A stretch of 64,000 nt of DNA. Origin: Streptomyces sp. WMMC500 (GTDB taxonomy: Bacteria; Actinomycetota; Actinomycetes; Streptomycetales; Streptomycetaceae). The stretch covers positions 8,038,001-8,102,000 of the forward strand of contig NZ_CP114905.1 of assembly GCF_027497195.1 (NCBI RefSeq), in the 5' to 3' direction. Positions within the stretch are counted from its first letter, which is position 1, and each line of letters begins with the position of its first letter. The notes under the pieces were generated by a model. The model ran no database searches and was not told the DNA's origin. It saw only the letters and a program-made list of their open reading frames with translations. A program made the position numbers and the translations under genes. Positions 9,563 to 19,277 of this stretch are shown here, one piece after another.

Positions 9563-10789
9563 TCACACCACCCGCAGCCGCACCGGCGCCTTCGCCGCCG
9601 GCTCGGGCAGCCGCAGTGGCCGCGCCCCCGGGGTGATCGACCCCAGCGGCGCCGCCTCGCGCGCCCCGGTCGCCGACGGGACGGACGCCGGCAGCCCGCA
9701 CACCGTCAGAAAGCCCAGCAGCGCGAAGAGATACCCCTCCTTGCCCTGCGACGACAGCCCGTGGTCCTCGATCAGCGACACCCGCGCCGGCGCGCACAGC
9801 TCCGCGAGCCGCGCCATCAGCGCCGGGTTGCGCACCCCGCCGCCGGAGACGACCAGTTCCTCCAGCCCGTACTCCCGGCAGGCCGCCGCGACCAGCTCCG
9901 CGGTCAGCTCCGTGACGGTGGCCACCAGGTCGTCCAGTGCGGGCCGCCCGGCGGCGCCCCCGCCCGTGCTCGCCGCGTGCGCCGCGACCTGCTCGCGCAG
10001 GTACGCCCCGTGGAACAGCTCCTTGCCCGTGGACTTGGGCGCCGCCAGCGCGTAGTACGGCTCGGCCAGCAGCCGCCGCAGCAGCTCCCGGTCCACCGTG
10101 CCGCGGCGCGCCCGCGCGCCGTCGGTGTCCATCGTCTCCGCGCCGTCCGTGCCGTCGGTCACCGCCGCGTCGATGAGCGCGTTGGCGGGGCCCAGGTCGT
10201 ACGCGACGACCTCGCCGGAGCCGCCGCGGACCGTGACGTTGGCGATGCCGCCCAGGTTCAGCGCCCCGCGCCGCGGTCCGGGGCCGTCGCCGAGCAGCAG
10301 CAGCGCGTCGAGGGTGGAGGCGAGCGGGGCGCCCTGGCCGCCGCGGGCGATGTCGCGGACGCGCACGTCGGAGACGACCGGCAGCCCCGTGGCCTCGGCG
10401 ATCCACGCGGCGTTGCCGAGCTGGAGGGTGCCGCGGGCCTGCCGGCCCTCGACCCAGTGGTAGACGGTCTGCCCGTGCGAGACGACGAGGTCGGCGTGCC
10501 CGCCCGCGGCCGTCTCGACCGCCTCGGCGGCCACCCGGCCGAAGAACCGGCCCAGTTCGGTGTCGAGCCGGCAGACCTCGGCCACCGTCGTCCGCGCCGG
10601 CGGCAGGCAGGCGGCGACGCCGCGGCGCAGCTCGTCGGGGAACGGGACGCTGTGCAGGCCGCGGGGGTGCAGGTGGAGTTCGTCGCCGGCCAGGCGCAGG
10701 TCGCAGACGGCGGCGTCCACGGCGTCGTACGAGGTGCCGCTGAGCAGGCCGAGGACGGTGAGCGCGGGGGCGGGGTGCGGGTCGGTCAT
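9563..10789 (-). CDS. anmK: Anhydro-N-acetylmuramic acid kinase
   Basis: 408 residues. Family landmarks are all present: LLSGTSYDAVDAAV at the N-terminus, SHGQTVYH, GLPVVSDVRVRDIARGGQGAPL, NLGGIANVT, GPANALIDA, KSTGKELFH and SGGGVRNPALM. AnmK opens and phosphorylates 1,6-anhydroMurNAc to MurNAc-6-phosphate in cell-wall recycling. The usual GTSxDG reads GTSYDA, a small change next to the catalytic aspartate. The ATG at 10789 starts directly on the first beta strand. The gene diverges from the mannoside operon across a 315-bp intergenic region, which may reflect co-control of sugar scavenging. Confidence 0.88.
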   Translation of the reverse strand: MTDPHPAPALTVLGLLSGTSYDAVDAAVCDLRLAGDELHLHPRGLHSVPFPDELRRGVAACLPPARTTVAEVCRLDTELGRFFGRVAAEAVETAAGGHADLVVSHGQTVYHWVEGRQARGTLQLGNAAWIAEATGLPVVSDVRVRDIARGGQGAPLASTLDALLLLGDGPGPRRGALNLGGIANVTVRGGSGEVVAYDLGPANALIDAAVTDGTDGAETMDTDGARARRGTVDRELLRRLLAEPYYALAAPKSTGKELFHGAYLREQVAAHAASTGGGAAGRPALDDLVATVTELTAELVAAACREYGLEELVVSGGGVRNPALMARLAELCAPARVSLIEDHGLSSQGKEGYLFALLGFLTVCGLPASVPSATGAREAAPLGSITPGARPLRLPEPAAKAPVRLRVV

Positions 10790-11060
10790 CGGGCCATTGT
10801 CGTCGGCGCGTTCGGCGGGGGTGCCGGCTGCCTCTGCCGGTGGCGGGCACCGGTGGCGTGGAGGTCGCAGGCCCGGCGGCCGGGTGCCGTCCTTGCGCAG
10901 AGGCGCCGCGAAGGGCCTGCGACCCCGCTGGGCCAGAACTATACATTTCGGGCATTCCGCCGCAAGGCGAAGCGCGGCCCGCATTGTCAGGCCGTCTGTT
11001 GAAATTTCAGTGCACGCCCATTGACGTCGGCCGCCGTCGGCCGTCAAGCTCCCTCCAGTG
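10790..11060. other. Divergent intergenic region between anmK and the mannoside operon
   Basis: No gene is seen here. The right half is markedly richer in A and T than its surroundings. It holds a perfect 10-bp palindrome TGAAATTTCA at 11000-11009 and an inverted pair TTGACG/CGTCAA at 11021-11047. These are plausible promoter or operator elements for one or both directions. I could not place a convincing -35/-10 pair with confidence. Confidence 0.4.
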
Positions 11061-11078
11061 CGTGTTAACGATAACACG
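11061..11078. promoter_or_regulatory. LacI-type operator before the mannoside operon
   Basis: CGTGTTA and TAACACG form a perfect 7-bp inverted repeat around ACGA. The core TGTTAACGATAACA has the central CG and overall length expected of a LacI/GalR-family operator. It ends 26 bp before the ATG of the binding protein. The operon's last gene encodes a LacI-family repressor, the obvious ligand-responsive partner. The pairing is inference. Confidence 0.7.
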
Positions 11079-11104
11079 AGCGAAGTGACCCAGGGAGCCG
11101 CCCG

Positions 11105-12454
11105 ATGTCAGGTCGTCATCCGCCGATCCCCCCACCACCCGCCGACCCCCGCACGACCACCCCCCACCCCACCCGCTTCGACCGCCGCACCCTGCTCCGC
11201 GCCTCCGCGGCCGGCGCGTTCGCCACCGCCACCGGCGGGCTGGCCGCCGCCTGCGGCAGCGCCGCGGGGCAGGGGCCCGGCAAGGTCGCCATCCACGGCG
11301 ACAACCCCGCCTGGGAGGCGCCGCTGCAGGCCGCCGGCGAGGCGCTCCGGTCCACCGCCGGCGTGCAGCTCGTACCCGAGGTGATTCCCTCCCTCGAATC
11401 CTTCGAGCAGGTCGTCAAGTCCTCGCTCCGCACGCGGAAGACCCCCGACCTGCTCAAGTACTGGTCCGGCTACCGGCTGCGCGACCTCGCGCGCACCGGC
11501 GGCATCGAGGACCTGTCGAAGGAGTGGGAGGCCGCCGAGTCCCGCGGCTGGGTCGAGCCCTCCCTGCGCGAGGCGTTCACCCAGGACGGCCGCGTCTACG
11601 GGCTGCCGATGAACCTCGCGTACTGGGTGATCTTCTACAACCCCGAGGTCTTCGCGGAGCACCGCCTCACCAAGCCGGAGACCTGGGACGACTTCCTCAC
11701 CGCCTGCACCCGGCTGAAGGACAACGGCATCACCCCGCTGCACGGCACCACGGCCGGCCGCTGGCCCGCGTTCATCTGGTTCCAGGAGATCCTGAGCCGT
11801 CAGGACCCGCAGTTCTACGACGACCTGATGAACGGGCGGGAGCGCTACACCGACGCGCGCGCCGAGCGCGCGCTGCGCACGATCGCCGGCTTCTTCGACA
11901 AGGACTGGTTCACCAGCATGGACGTGGACCACAACAACGCCGCCGCGGCCGTCATCCACGGCGACATCGGCATGGTCGCCTGCGGCACCTGGCTGGGCGC
12001 CGTCTTCGCGGGCGCCGGCGCCAAGCCCGGCAAGACCCTCGACGCCTTCGTGCTGCCCATGGCCGACCCGGCCGCCCGGCCCTGCGTGATCTTCGAGTCC
12101 AGCGCCTTCGCCGTCACCGTCAAGGGACCCGACCGGGACGAGGCGCTCAAGGCCGCCGGCGGCTGGCTGCACCCCGAGGTCGCCACGGCCTTCGCCCACG
12201 GCCTCTCCGACGGCAGCCCCAACCCCATGGTCAAGCCCGTCAACGCGGTCATCGACGGCGTGACGCGCCAGTCGAAGGACCTGTGGCTGCTCAACCGCTT
12301 CTGGGAGCAGGGCCCGCCCGAACTCGTCGAGTCCACCGTGGACGATCTCGCGGGCATGCTCATCGACCCGCACTCGTACCGCGACGGGCTGCGGACCATG
12401 CAGGAGCGCGCCGACGAGGCGTGGAAGGTGTGGCGGGAGGCGGAGAAGTCATGA
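11105..12454 (+). CDS. Sugar ABC transporter solute-binding lipoprotein (Tat-type signal)
   Basis: 449 residues of the extracellular solute-binding protein family 1. The N-terminus is proline- and threonine-rich, then FDRRTLLRASAAG gives a twin-arginine signal ending in a lipobox-like LAAAC (Cys50). The mature part has the family-1 pattern, for example DLLKYWSGYRLRDLARTGGIEDLS and GRVYGLPMNLAYWVIFYN. The ATG is preceded by AGGGAG. It delivers a sugar to the two permeases that follow; its stop overlaps the next start as ATGA. No ATPase is in the operon, so a shared MsiK-type ATPase elsewhere is likely. Context (GH38, isomerase) suggests a mannose-containing oligosaccharide. Confidence 0.85.
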   Translation: MSGRHPPIPPPPADPRTTTPHPTRFDRRTLLRASAAGAFATATGGLAAACGSAAGQGPGKVAIHGDNPAWEAPLQAAGEALRSTAGVQLVPEVIPSLESFEQVVKSSLRTRKTPDLLKYWSGYRLRDLARTGGIEDLSKEWEAAESRGWVEPSLREAFTQDGRVYGLPMNLAYWVIFYNPEVFAEHRLTKPETWDDFLTACTRLKDNGITPLHGTTAGRWPAFIWFQEILSRQDPQFYDDLMNGRERYTDARAERALRTIAGFFDKDWFTSMDVDHNNAAAAVIHGDIGMVACGTWLGAVFAGAGAKPGKTLDAFVLPMADPAARPCVIFESSAFAVTVKGPDRDEALKAAGGWLHPEVATAFAHGLSDGSPNPMVKPVNAVIDGVTRQSKDLWLLNRFWEQGPPELVESTVDDLAGMLIDPHSYRDGLRTMQERADEAWKVWREAEKS

Positions 12455-13416
12455 CCGACACCGTGAGCACCGCCGGCGCGGCCAAGCCCGTACGCCTGCG
12501 CCGCCGCATCCCCGTCCGCAGCCCGCACCAGGCCGCGCGGAACACCCCCACGCGCCGCATGGGCGGCCCGTTCGCCGGCGTCCCCTGGGCGCTGCCCGCC
12601 CTCCTGCTCGTCGGCGTGCTGCTCGTCTACCCCTTCCTCCGCAGCATCTACGGCAGCTTCTTCGAGGACAACGGCTTCACCAGCAGCTTCACCGGCATCG
12701 ACAACTACACGCGGCTCGCCGAGGACCCGATCTTCGGCCGCTCGCTGCTCAACACCTTCCTGTGGGTCGCCGGCACCCTGCTGCTGCCCGTCGTCGCCGG
12801 CCTCGCCATCGCCGTCGCCACCCACCGCATGCGCCTGGGCGGCCTCGCCCAGCTCGTCATCGTGCTGCCGTTCGCGATCTCCGGCGCCGCCACCGCCGCG
12901 CTGTGGCGCTTCATGCTCACCACCGACGGCGCGGTCAACCAGATCCTGCGCGGCGTCGGCCTCGACTCCTGGGCGCAGAGCTGGCTGCTGGAGTGGCCGC
13001 AGAACACGATCTCGATGATCGTGGCCAGCACCTGGCAGGCCACCGGCCTGAACGTCGTCCTCTTCGCCATCGGTCTGCGCGCCATCCCCCGCGAGACGAC
13101 CGAGGCGGCCGAGCTGGACGGCGCCACCGGCTGGCGGATGTTCCGCCACATCACCCTGCCGCAGCTCCGGGCCGTCACGGTCGTGGTCGTCGGCATGGCC
13201 ATCGTCAACAGCCTCAAGGCGTTCGACATGATCTGGGTCCTCACCCAGGGCGGTCCCTCGCGCAGCTCCGAGACGCTGGCGCTGACCATGTACCGCGAGG
13301 CGTTCCGCCTCTTCCACGTCGGGTACGGGTCGGCCGTCGCGCTCGTGCTCTCCGTGATCGTCGTCGCTTCCTCGTGGCTCTATCTGCGCCGCCAGATGCC
13401 CGGCGCCAAGGACTGA
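12451..13416 (+). CDS. Sugar ABC transporter permease (MalF type)
   Basis: 321 residues. A basic cytoplasmic N-terminus of about 45 residues precedes six hydrophobic segments, beginning with VPWALPALLLVGVLLVYPFL. The ATPase-docking EAA motif is clear at EAAELDGATGWRMFRHITLPQL. ATG overlaps the binding-protein stop (ATGA), giving tight co-translation. It pairs with the next gene product to form the channel for the imported glycoside. Confidence 0.87.
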   Translation: MTDTVSTAGAAKPVRLRRRIPVRSPHQAARNTPTRRMGGPFAGVPWALPALLLVGVLLVYPFLRSIYGSFFEDNGFTSSFTGIDNYTRLAEDPIFGRSLLNTFLWVAGTLLLPVVAGLAIAVATHRMRLGGLAQLVIVLPFAISGAATAALWRFMLTTDGAVNQILRGVGLDSWAQSWLLEWPQNTISMIVASTWQATGLNVVLFAIGLRAIPRETTEAAELDGATGWRMFRHITLPQLRAVTVVVVGMAIVNSLKAFDMIWVLTQGGPSRSSETLALTMYREAFRLFHVGYGSAVALVLSVIVVASSWLYLRRQMPGAKD

Positions 13417-13430
13417 GAGGAGACACCGAC

Positions 13431-14243
13431 ATGGGACGCCACATGCGCAACCTCTTCGTCGTCGGCTGCGTGCTGCTCTGGCTGCTGCCGCTGTACCTCC
13501 TGATCGTCAACGCCCTCACCCCCGCCGAGGAGTACACCGGCGCCGTCGACTGGACCCCGCAGGGCTTCGCCATCTTCGACAACCTCAAGACGGCCTGGGT
13601 CGACGCCGGCATCGGCGACGGCTTCGCCAGCTCCATGCTGTACGCCCTCGTCTGCGGCGGCGTGGCCGTGGTGGTCGCGGCGATGGCCGCGTTCGCCGTC
13701 ATCGTGCTGCCGATACCCCGGCCCGCCCTGTGGTTCTGGGTGATCTTCTCCGGGACGCTGTTCCCGCTGCAGATGTTCCTCGCCCCGCTGTTCGGCATGT
13801 ACGCCGACGCCAACCTCTACGACACGCGCCTGGGCCTGATGCTCGTCTACGCCGCCTGGGCCATCCCCTTCGCGTTCTTCCTCATCCGCAACCAGATGAC
13901 GACGATGCCGCCGGAGATCACCGAGGCCGCGATGCTCGACGGCGCGTCCATGCGGCGCATCTTCTGGCGCATCCACGTGCCGCTGATGCGCTCCGGGCTC
14001 GGCGCCGCGTTCATCTTCCAGTTCACCGCGGTCTGGAACGACCTGCTGTTCGGCATCACGCTCAGCCGCAGCCCCGAGATCCAGCCGGTGATGGCCGCCC
14101 TCAACTCCCTCAACCAGGCGTACAGCTCCGCCGGGCCGCCGGTGATCCTCGCCGGCGCGTTCATCGTCTCGCTGCCCACGCTGCTGGTCTTCCTGGTGTT
14201 CCGCGGCCTGTTCCTGCGCGGCATCACCGCCTCCGCCCGCTGA
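13431..14243 (+). CDS. Sugar ABC transporter permease (MalG type)
   Basis: 270 residues with six hydrophobic segments and the EAA loop [30 protein letters not shown] ribosome site lies a few bases before the ATG. The family's C-terminal segment near GPPVILAGAFIVSLPTLLVFLVF is intact. It completes the importer; a 78-bp gap with a fresh ribosome site separates it from the mannosidase gene. Confidence 0.87.
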   Translation: MGRHMRNLFVVGCVLLWLLPLYLLIVNALTPAEEYTGAVDWTPQGFAIFDNLKTAWVDAGIGDGFASSMLYALVCGGVAVVVAAMAAFAVIVLPIPRPALWFWVIFSGTLFPLQMFLAPLFGMYADANLYDTRLGLMLVYAAWAIPFAFFLIRNQMTTMPPEITEAAMLDGASMRRIFWRIHVPLMRSGLGAAFIFQFTAVWNDLLFGITLSRSPEIQPVMAALNSLNQAYSSAGPPVILAGAFIVSLPTLLVFLVFRGLFLRGITASAR

Positions 14244-14321
14244 CCCGACCACCCCACCCGCCCCCGCGACACCCGCCCGCCCCACCGCCCGCACCGACCG
14301 GGAGAGTACGGAGACCACCGC

Positions 14322-17300
14322 ATGACCACTCGGGCCCTCGTCAAGACCACCGACTGGGACAACGACCGCATCCGCGACAGCCTGCGCAGCAGCGTCGTCA
14401 CCGCCGAGGGCAGCCTCGCCGGCACGGCCCTGCGCCTGACCCAGGAGCCGCTCCTCAAGCACGCGGACGGCGGCGGGCTGCTGCAGAGCCTGCGCGTCGA
14501 GGCCGTGAACGGCTCCGCCCTGCCCGCCGAGTTCACCGTACGCACCGAGTCCGGCTCCGCGCTGCCGAGCACCGCGGAGCCGGGCCCGCGCGGCTCGGTG
14601 CGCCTGCTGGTGCCCGCCGTCGACGCCGCGCAGCGGATCACCGTCGGGCTCCCCGACGGCGCCGGCGCCGAGGCCGGCGCGGGCATCGCGCTGACGCTGA
14701 CCCCGCAGCGGCAGTGGACCCTCCACCTCGTCCACCACTCCCACCTCGACATCGGCTACACCGATCCCCAGGGCCGCGTCCTCGCCGAGCACCTGTCGTT
14801 CCTCGACTCCTGCCTGGAGCTGACCCGGGCCACCGACGACTGGCCCGCCGAGTCCCGGTTCCGCTGGTGCGTGGAGTCCCTGTGGTCCTTCCGGCAGTGG
14901 GCCGACGCCCGCCCCGCCGAGCAGGTCGAGGAGTTCGTACGGCGCGTACGCGAGGGCCGCATCGAGCTGACCGCGATGCCGTTCAACCTGCACACCGAGA
15001 CCTGCTCCACCGACGAGCTGCACGAACTGCTGCGTCTGGCCCACGAGGTGCGCGACGAGCACGGCGTGGAGTTCACCTCCGCGATGCAGACCGACGTGCC
15101 CGGCGCCGTCGTCGGCCTCGTCGACGCCCTCGCCGCCGCGGGCGTGAAGTACCTGTCCGTGGCGCACAACTGGGCCGGCCGGTCCGTGCCCCACCTCGTC
15201 GGCGGCGAGAAGCTGCCCCGGCTCTTCCGGTGGCGCGCCCCCAGCGGCAACAGCATCCTCGTCTGGGTCACCGACACCCCGCACGGCCTGGCCTACATGG
15301 AGGGCCCGCTGCTCGGCTTCGACACCGACTACGGCAGCGTCGACGACCTGCTGCCCGCGTACCTGACGTCGCTGGCCAGCAACCCGTACCCGTACCGCGG
15401 CGGCATCTTCGGCTGGGCCATGGACCAGGCCGACGTCAAGCGCGAGCCGTACCCGTGGGACATCCTGCACCTGCGCGTGCAGGGCAAGTTCGGCGACAAC
15501 GCGCCGCCCCGGCGGATCATCGCCGACACCGTCCGCCGCTGGAACGAGACCTGGGCCTACCCGCAGCTCAGGCTCTCCCGCAACGAGGACTTCTTCACCG
15601 ACGCCGAGGCCCGCCTCGGCGACGAGATCCGCACCTTCGAGGGCGACTGGACCGACTGGTGGGTCGACGGCGTCGGCTCCGGCGCCCGCCCGCTGTCCCT
15701 GGCCCGCACCGCGCAGGCCACCGTCGCCGACGCGCAGACCCTCGGCACCTTCGCCGGCATCCTCGGCGCCTCCGGCGCCGCCGACGACAGCCGGGACGCC
15801 GCGCCCGTCTACGAGGCCGTGTCCCTCTTCGACGAGCACACCTGGGGCGCCGGCGACCCGTGGACCCACGGCGACCACGGCGGCCACAGCGGCGAGGAGC
15901 AGTGGCACTGGAAGTACGGGCAGGCGCTGCGCGCGTACGACGACGGCAACTCCCTGCTCGACCGGGCCCGCGCCCGCCTCGGCCAGCGGCTCGCGAGCGC
16001 GCCCGACGCCGTGTCGTACCACGTCGTCAACACCTGCTCGTGGGCCCGCACCGACGTCGTCCGGATCTTCCTCCCGGAGAGCAGCGTGCCGCTGGAGCAG
16101 CGCGTCGCCGTCCGCGACGCCCGCACCGGCGAACAACTGGCGCACGAGGAGCAGCCGCAGGTCAACGACGACCACCGGGACGCGGGCCGGTTCCTGCTGG
16201 TGTGCGTCGCCGACGTACCGCCCGCCGGATCCGTACGCCTCGACGTCGTCACCGAAGGCGCCGGCGACGGCGCGGCGGACGGCGAGGGCACCGTCCTGAA
16301 GGCCGCCACCGGCTGGAACCCCACCGGCGGCACCGAGAAGGAGGACCCCGCCGAGACCGCCGCCGCCGCGCACGCCCAGGCCGACCCCACCCTGCTGGAG
16401 AACGAGCACCTCGCGGTGCGCGTCGACCTCGCCCGCGCCTGCATCGCCTCCGTCGTCGACAAGGCCACCGGCCGCGAACTCGTCCGCGGAGACGATGCGG
16501 GCGCGGCCGCCGGCTTCAACGCCTACATCCACGACAGCTACACCACCGCCGGCGGCTTCAACCACAACTCCAGCCGCACCACCGCCTCCGACCGCCTGGA
16601 GCACCTCGGCAACCGCTCCGTCGCCCCGCCCGCCGCGCTCATCGCCCGCACGTCCACCGCCACCGGCGAGACCCTCACCTACGAGACCCGCCCCGCCGGC
16701 GCCAACCGCGTGCGCACGACGCTGACGCTGCCGCACGGCGCCGCCCGCCTCGACATCGACAACCGCGTCGACAAGGACGCCACCCTCGGCAAGGAGAGCG
16801 CCTACTTCGCGTTCCCCTTCGCCTTCGAGGCGCCCACCGTACGCATGGAGGCCACCGGCGGCGCCACCGGCACCGGCCTGTCCGTCATCCCCGGCTCGGC
16901 GCAGCACATGCGGGCCGTACGCCGCTGGGTGACGCTCGCAGACGACGGGCTCGCCGTCGCCTGGGCCACGCAGGACGCGCCGCTGGTACAGTTCGGGAAC
17001 ATCGCGCTGCCCTACGCGCCGTTCCCCAAGACGATGGGCCACGACGAGCCCGCCACCGTCTTCTCCTGGATCCACAACAACCTGTGGGACACCAACTTCC
17101 CCAGCGAGCAGGGCTTCGAGTTCACCTTCCGCTACAGCGTCGCCTGCGCCCCCGCCGACGCCACGCCCGACGGCCCGCTGGGTGCCCGCACGGCCGCCGG
17201 ACTCAGCCGGCCGCTGCACGCCGTACGCGCCCGCGCCCCGCACGGCGCGGGCTCAAAGGCCGCCGACGGGCTCGCGTTCGCCGAGGTCGGCGACCCGCGG

Positions 17301-17543
17301 GTACGCCTCGTCGGCGCCACCACACCCGGCGGCGAAGCCGGCGAAGGCGCCGTGCTGCTGCGGCTGCAGTCCTTCGCCGAGGAGCCCGTCGCCTGCCCCG
17401 TACGCGCCCTCTTCCCCGTCACCGGGGCCGGGCTCGCCGACTACCTCGGCCGCCCGGGGGACGACCTGCCGGTACGGGACGGAGAGGTCACCGTCGACCT
17501 CCCCGCCCTCGGCACGACCGCGGTGCTCTTCCGGCGCCGCTGA
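14322..17543 (+). CDS. Glycoside hydrolase family 38 alpha-mannosidase, cytoplasmic
   Basis: 1073 residues, normal for GH38. There is no signal peptide, so it acts on imported mannosides. The N-terminal domain opens with VHHSHLDIGYT, where His141 and Asp143 are the expected zinc ligands. AMQTDVPG places Asp258 as probable nucleophile. A second zinc-site histidine is likely in the LFDEHTWG segment. The C-terminal half is the beta-rich GH38C region, with SAYFAFPFAF and the MGHDEPATVFSW stretch. It removes non-reducing alpha-mannosyl residues. The gene is flanked by the importer and by isomerase and kinase genes, which would pass mannose into central metabolism. Confidence 0.88.
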   Translation: MTTRALVKTTDWDNDRIRDSLRSSVVTAEGSLAGTALRLTQEPLLKHADGGGLLQSLRVEAVNGSALPAEFTVRTESGSALPSTAEPGPRGSVRLLVPAVDAAQRITVGLPDGAGAEAGAGIALTLTPQRQWTLHLVHHSHLDIGYTDPQGRVLAEHLSFLDSCLELTRATDDWPAESRFRWCVESLWSFRQWADARPAEQVEEFVRRVREGRIELTAMPFNLHTETCSTDELHELLRLAHEVRDEHGVEFTSAMQTDVPGAVVGLVDALAAAGVKYLSVAHNWAGRSVPHLVGGEKLPRLFRWRAPSGNSILVWVTDTPHGLAYMEGPLLGFDTDYGSVDDLLPAYLTSLASNPYPYRGGIFGWAMDQADVKREPYPWDILHLRVQGKFGDNAPPRRIIADTVRRWNETWAYPQLRLSRNEDFFTDAEARLGDEIRTFEGDWTDWWVDGVGSGARPLSLARTAQATVADAQTLGTFAGILGASGAADDSRDAAPVYEAVSLFDEHTWGAGDPWTHGDHGGHSGEEQWHWKYGQALRAYDDGNSLLDRARARLGQRLASAPDAVSYHVVNTCSWARTDVVRIFLPESSVPLEQRVAVRDARTGEQLAHEEQPQVNDDHRDAGRFLLVCVADVPPAGSVRLDVVTEGAGDGAADGEGTVLKAATGWNPTGGTEKEDPAETAAAAHAQADPTLLENEHLAVRVDLARACIASVVDKATGRELVRGDDAGAAAGFNAYIHDSYTTAGGFNHNSSRTTASDRLEHLGNRSVAPPAALIARTSTATGETLTYETRPAGANRVRTTLTLPHGAARLDIDNRVDKDATLGKESAYFAFPFAFEAPTVRMEATGGATGTGLSVIPGSAQHMRAVRRWVTLADDGLAVAWATQDAPLVQFGNIALPYAPFPKTMGHDEPATVFSWIHNNLWDTNFPSEQGFEFTFRYSVACAPADATPDGPLGARTAAGLSRPLHAVRARAPHGAGSKAADGLAFAEVGDPRVRLVGATTPGGEAGEGAVLLRLQSFAEEPVACPVRALFPVTGAGLADYLGRPGDDLPVRDGEVTVDLPALGTTAVLFRRR

Positions 17544-17564
17544 ACCACATCCGAAGGAGACTGC

Positions 17565-19277
17565 GTGTACCGGCTCGACCCGCGCTACGCACCCGCCCCG
17601 CCGGCCGTTCTCACCACCGGCTGGCGGGCCGTGGCGGCGGAACTCCCCCACGGCCCGGCGGTAGTGGCCGTCGAGGGACCCCCGTCCGCGGACTGGGACA
17701 CCCTCGCCGGCCGGCTCCGGCGCGAGCTCACCGCCCGCGGCACCCCCGTGGCCCTCCTCGACGTCCGGCGCCACTACGCGCCGCCCGACGAGGTCAGGCG
17801 CCGCACCGAGCGGCCCGAGGACGCCGCCGACCCGTACTACTGCACGCTCGCCGAGAACCCCCTCGACGACCTCTTCGACACCCCGCCCGAGGCCACCCGC
17901 CCCGACACCGGGCTGCTGCTGGTCTACGGCCCCGGCGCCGCCGTCGTACCGCACGACCTGCTCTGGTACGCCGACGTGCCCAAGCGGTACGCCGAGGCCG
18001 CCGTCACCGCCGGCGCCACCGGCGCCAACCTGGGCCTGCCCGGCGAAGCACCCGCCCTCCGGCGGCTGTTCTACGTCGACTGGCCCATGCTCGACCGGCA
18101 CCGCGACGCGCTCGCCCGCCGCCTCGACGGCTGGCTCGACGTCCAGGACCCCGACCACCCCGTCCACCTCGACGGCGACGGCCTGCGCGGCACCCTCGCC
18201 GCCCTGGCCCGCCGGCCCGTACGCACCCGGCCGTACTTCAACTCCACCCCCTGGGGCGGCCACTGGGCACAGGCCGAACTGGGCTTCGCCCCCGGCGCGC
18301 CCAACACCGCCCTCGGCTACGAGCTGATCGCCCCCGAGGCCGGCATCCTCGTCGGCACCGGACCGGACGCGCAGGCCGAGGTGCCGTTCCAGCTCATGTG
18401 CGTCCTCGCCCCCGAGGACGTGCTCGGCGCCGAGGTGCACGCCCGCTTCGGCACCTCGTTCCCGATCCGCTTCGACTACCTCGACACGGTCGACGGCGGC
18501 AACCTCTCGCTGCACTGCCACCCCCGGGAGGCGTACATGCGCGAGCGGTTCGGCTGGCCGTACACCCAGCACGAGACGTATTACATGACGCTCGGCAGTG
18601 CCGAGACGAAGGTGTACCTCGGGCTGCGCGAGGACGCCGACGTCGGGCAGTTCCGCAAGGAGATCGAGAAGGCGATCACCGACGCGGTGCCCATGGACCC
18701 CGAGGACCACGTGCTGGCCTTCCCGGCCGAGCGCGGGCAGTTGTTCATGATCCCCGCCGGTACGCCGCACGCGAGCGGCGCCGGCAACCTTGTCCTGGAG
18801 ATCAGCGCCACCCCGTACCTCTACAGCCTCCGCTTCTACGACTGGCTGCGGCCCGGCGCCGACGGCAGGCCGCGGCCCATGCCGTACGAACACGGGCTGG
18901 CGAACCTCGACACCGAGCGCCGCGGCGAGGCCGTGGCGAGGCAACTGGTCCAGGCACCGCGCGAACTCCGCTCGGGTCCCGGCTGGCGCGAGGAACTCCT
19001 CGGCGCGCTCGACGAGATGTTCTACGAAGTCAGGAGGTACACCCTGGACGAGGGCGCCGAGGCCGGCGACGACACCGAAGGCCGCTTCCACGTCCTCAAC
19101 GTGGCCGAGGGGGAGGGCGTGACGGTGCACACCGCGGCCGGCGACACCCACGAGCTGTCCTACGCCGAGACGCTGACGGTACCCGCGGCGGTCGGCGGCT
19201 ACCGGCTCGTGGCCGCCGCGGGCGGCGGCCCGGTGCGGGTCGTCAAGGCCCTCGTCCGCAAGGCCGCCGGGCGTTGA
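17565..19277 (+). CDS. Long phosphomannose-isomerase-like protein with a degenerate kinase-like N-terminus
   Basis: 570 residues from a GTG with GAAGGAGA upstream. Residues from about 215 on resemble class I mannose-6-phosphate isomerases: a PWGG motif in FNSTPWGGHW, cupin metal histidines in SLHCHPREAYMRE and in MIPAGTPHASG. This would interconvert mannose-6-phosphate and fructose-6-phosphate. The first 200 residues look like a uridine-kinase-type P-loop domain whose loop is broken: AVEGPPSADWDTLAGRL replaces the usual GPSGSGKST, so ATP binding is unlikely. It sits between the mannosidase and a sugar kinase gene, consistent with mannose use. The pseudokinase reading is inference. Confidence 0.72.
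   Translation: MYRLDPRYAPAPPAVLTTGWRAVAAELPHGPAVVAVEGPPSADWDTLAGRLRRELTARGTPVALLDVRRHYAPPDEVRRRTERPEDAADPYYCTLAENPLDDLFDTPPEATRPDTGLLLVYGPGAAVVPHDLLWYADVPKRYAEAAVTAGATGANLGLPGEAPALRRLFYVDWPMLDRHRDALARRLDGWLDVQDPDHPVHLDGDGLRGTLAALARRPVRTRPYFNSTPWGGHWAQAELGFAPGAPNTALGYELIAPEAGILVGTGPDAQAEVPFQLMCVLAPEDVLGAEVHARFGTSFPIRFDYLDTVDGGNLSLHCHPREAYMRERFGWPYTQHETYYMTLGSAETKVYLGLREDADVGQFRKEIEKAITDAVPMDPEDHVLAFPAERGQLFMIPAGTPHASGAGNLVLEISATPYLYSLRFYDWLRPGADGRPRPMPYEHGLANLDTERRGEAVARQLVQAPRELRSGPGWREELLGALDEMFYEVRRYTLDEGAEAGDDTEGRFHVLNVAEGEGVTVHTAAGDTHELSYAETLTVPAAVGGYRLVAAAGGGPVRVVKALVRKAAGR

Noticed and set aside
13380..17243. A very long open frame on the minus strand opposite the permease and GH38 genes (about 1,287 codons).
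   Set aside because: It is antisense to clear GH38 and permease genes, is Gly/Val/Arg-rich with no domain, and such shadows are expected at this GC content.
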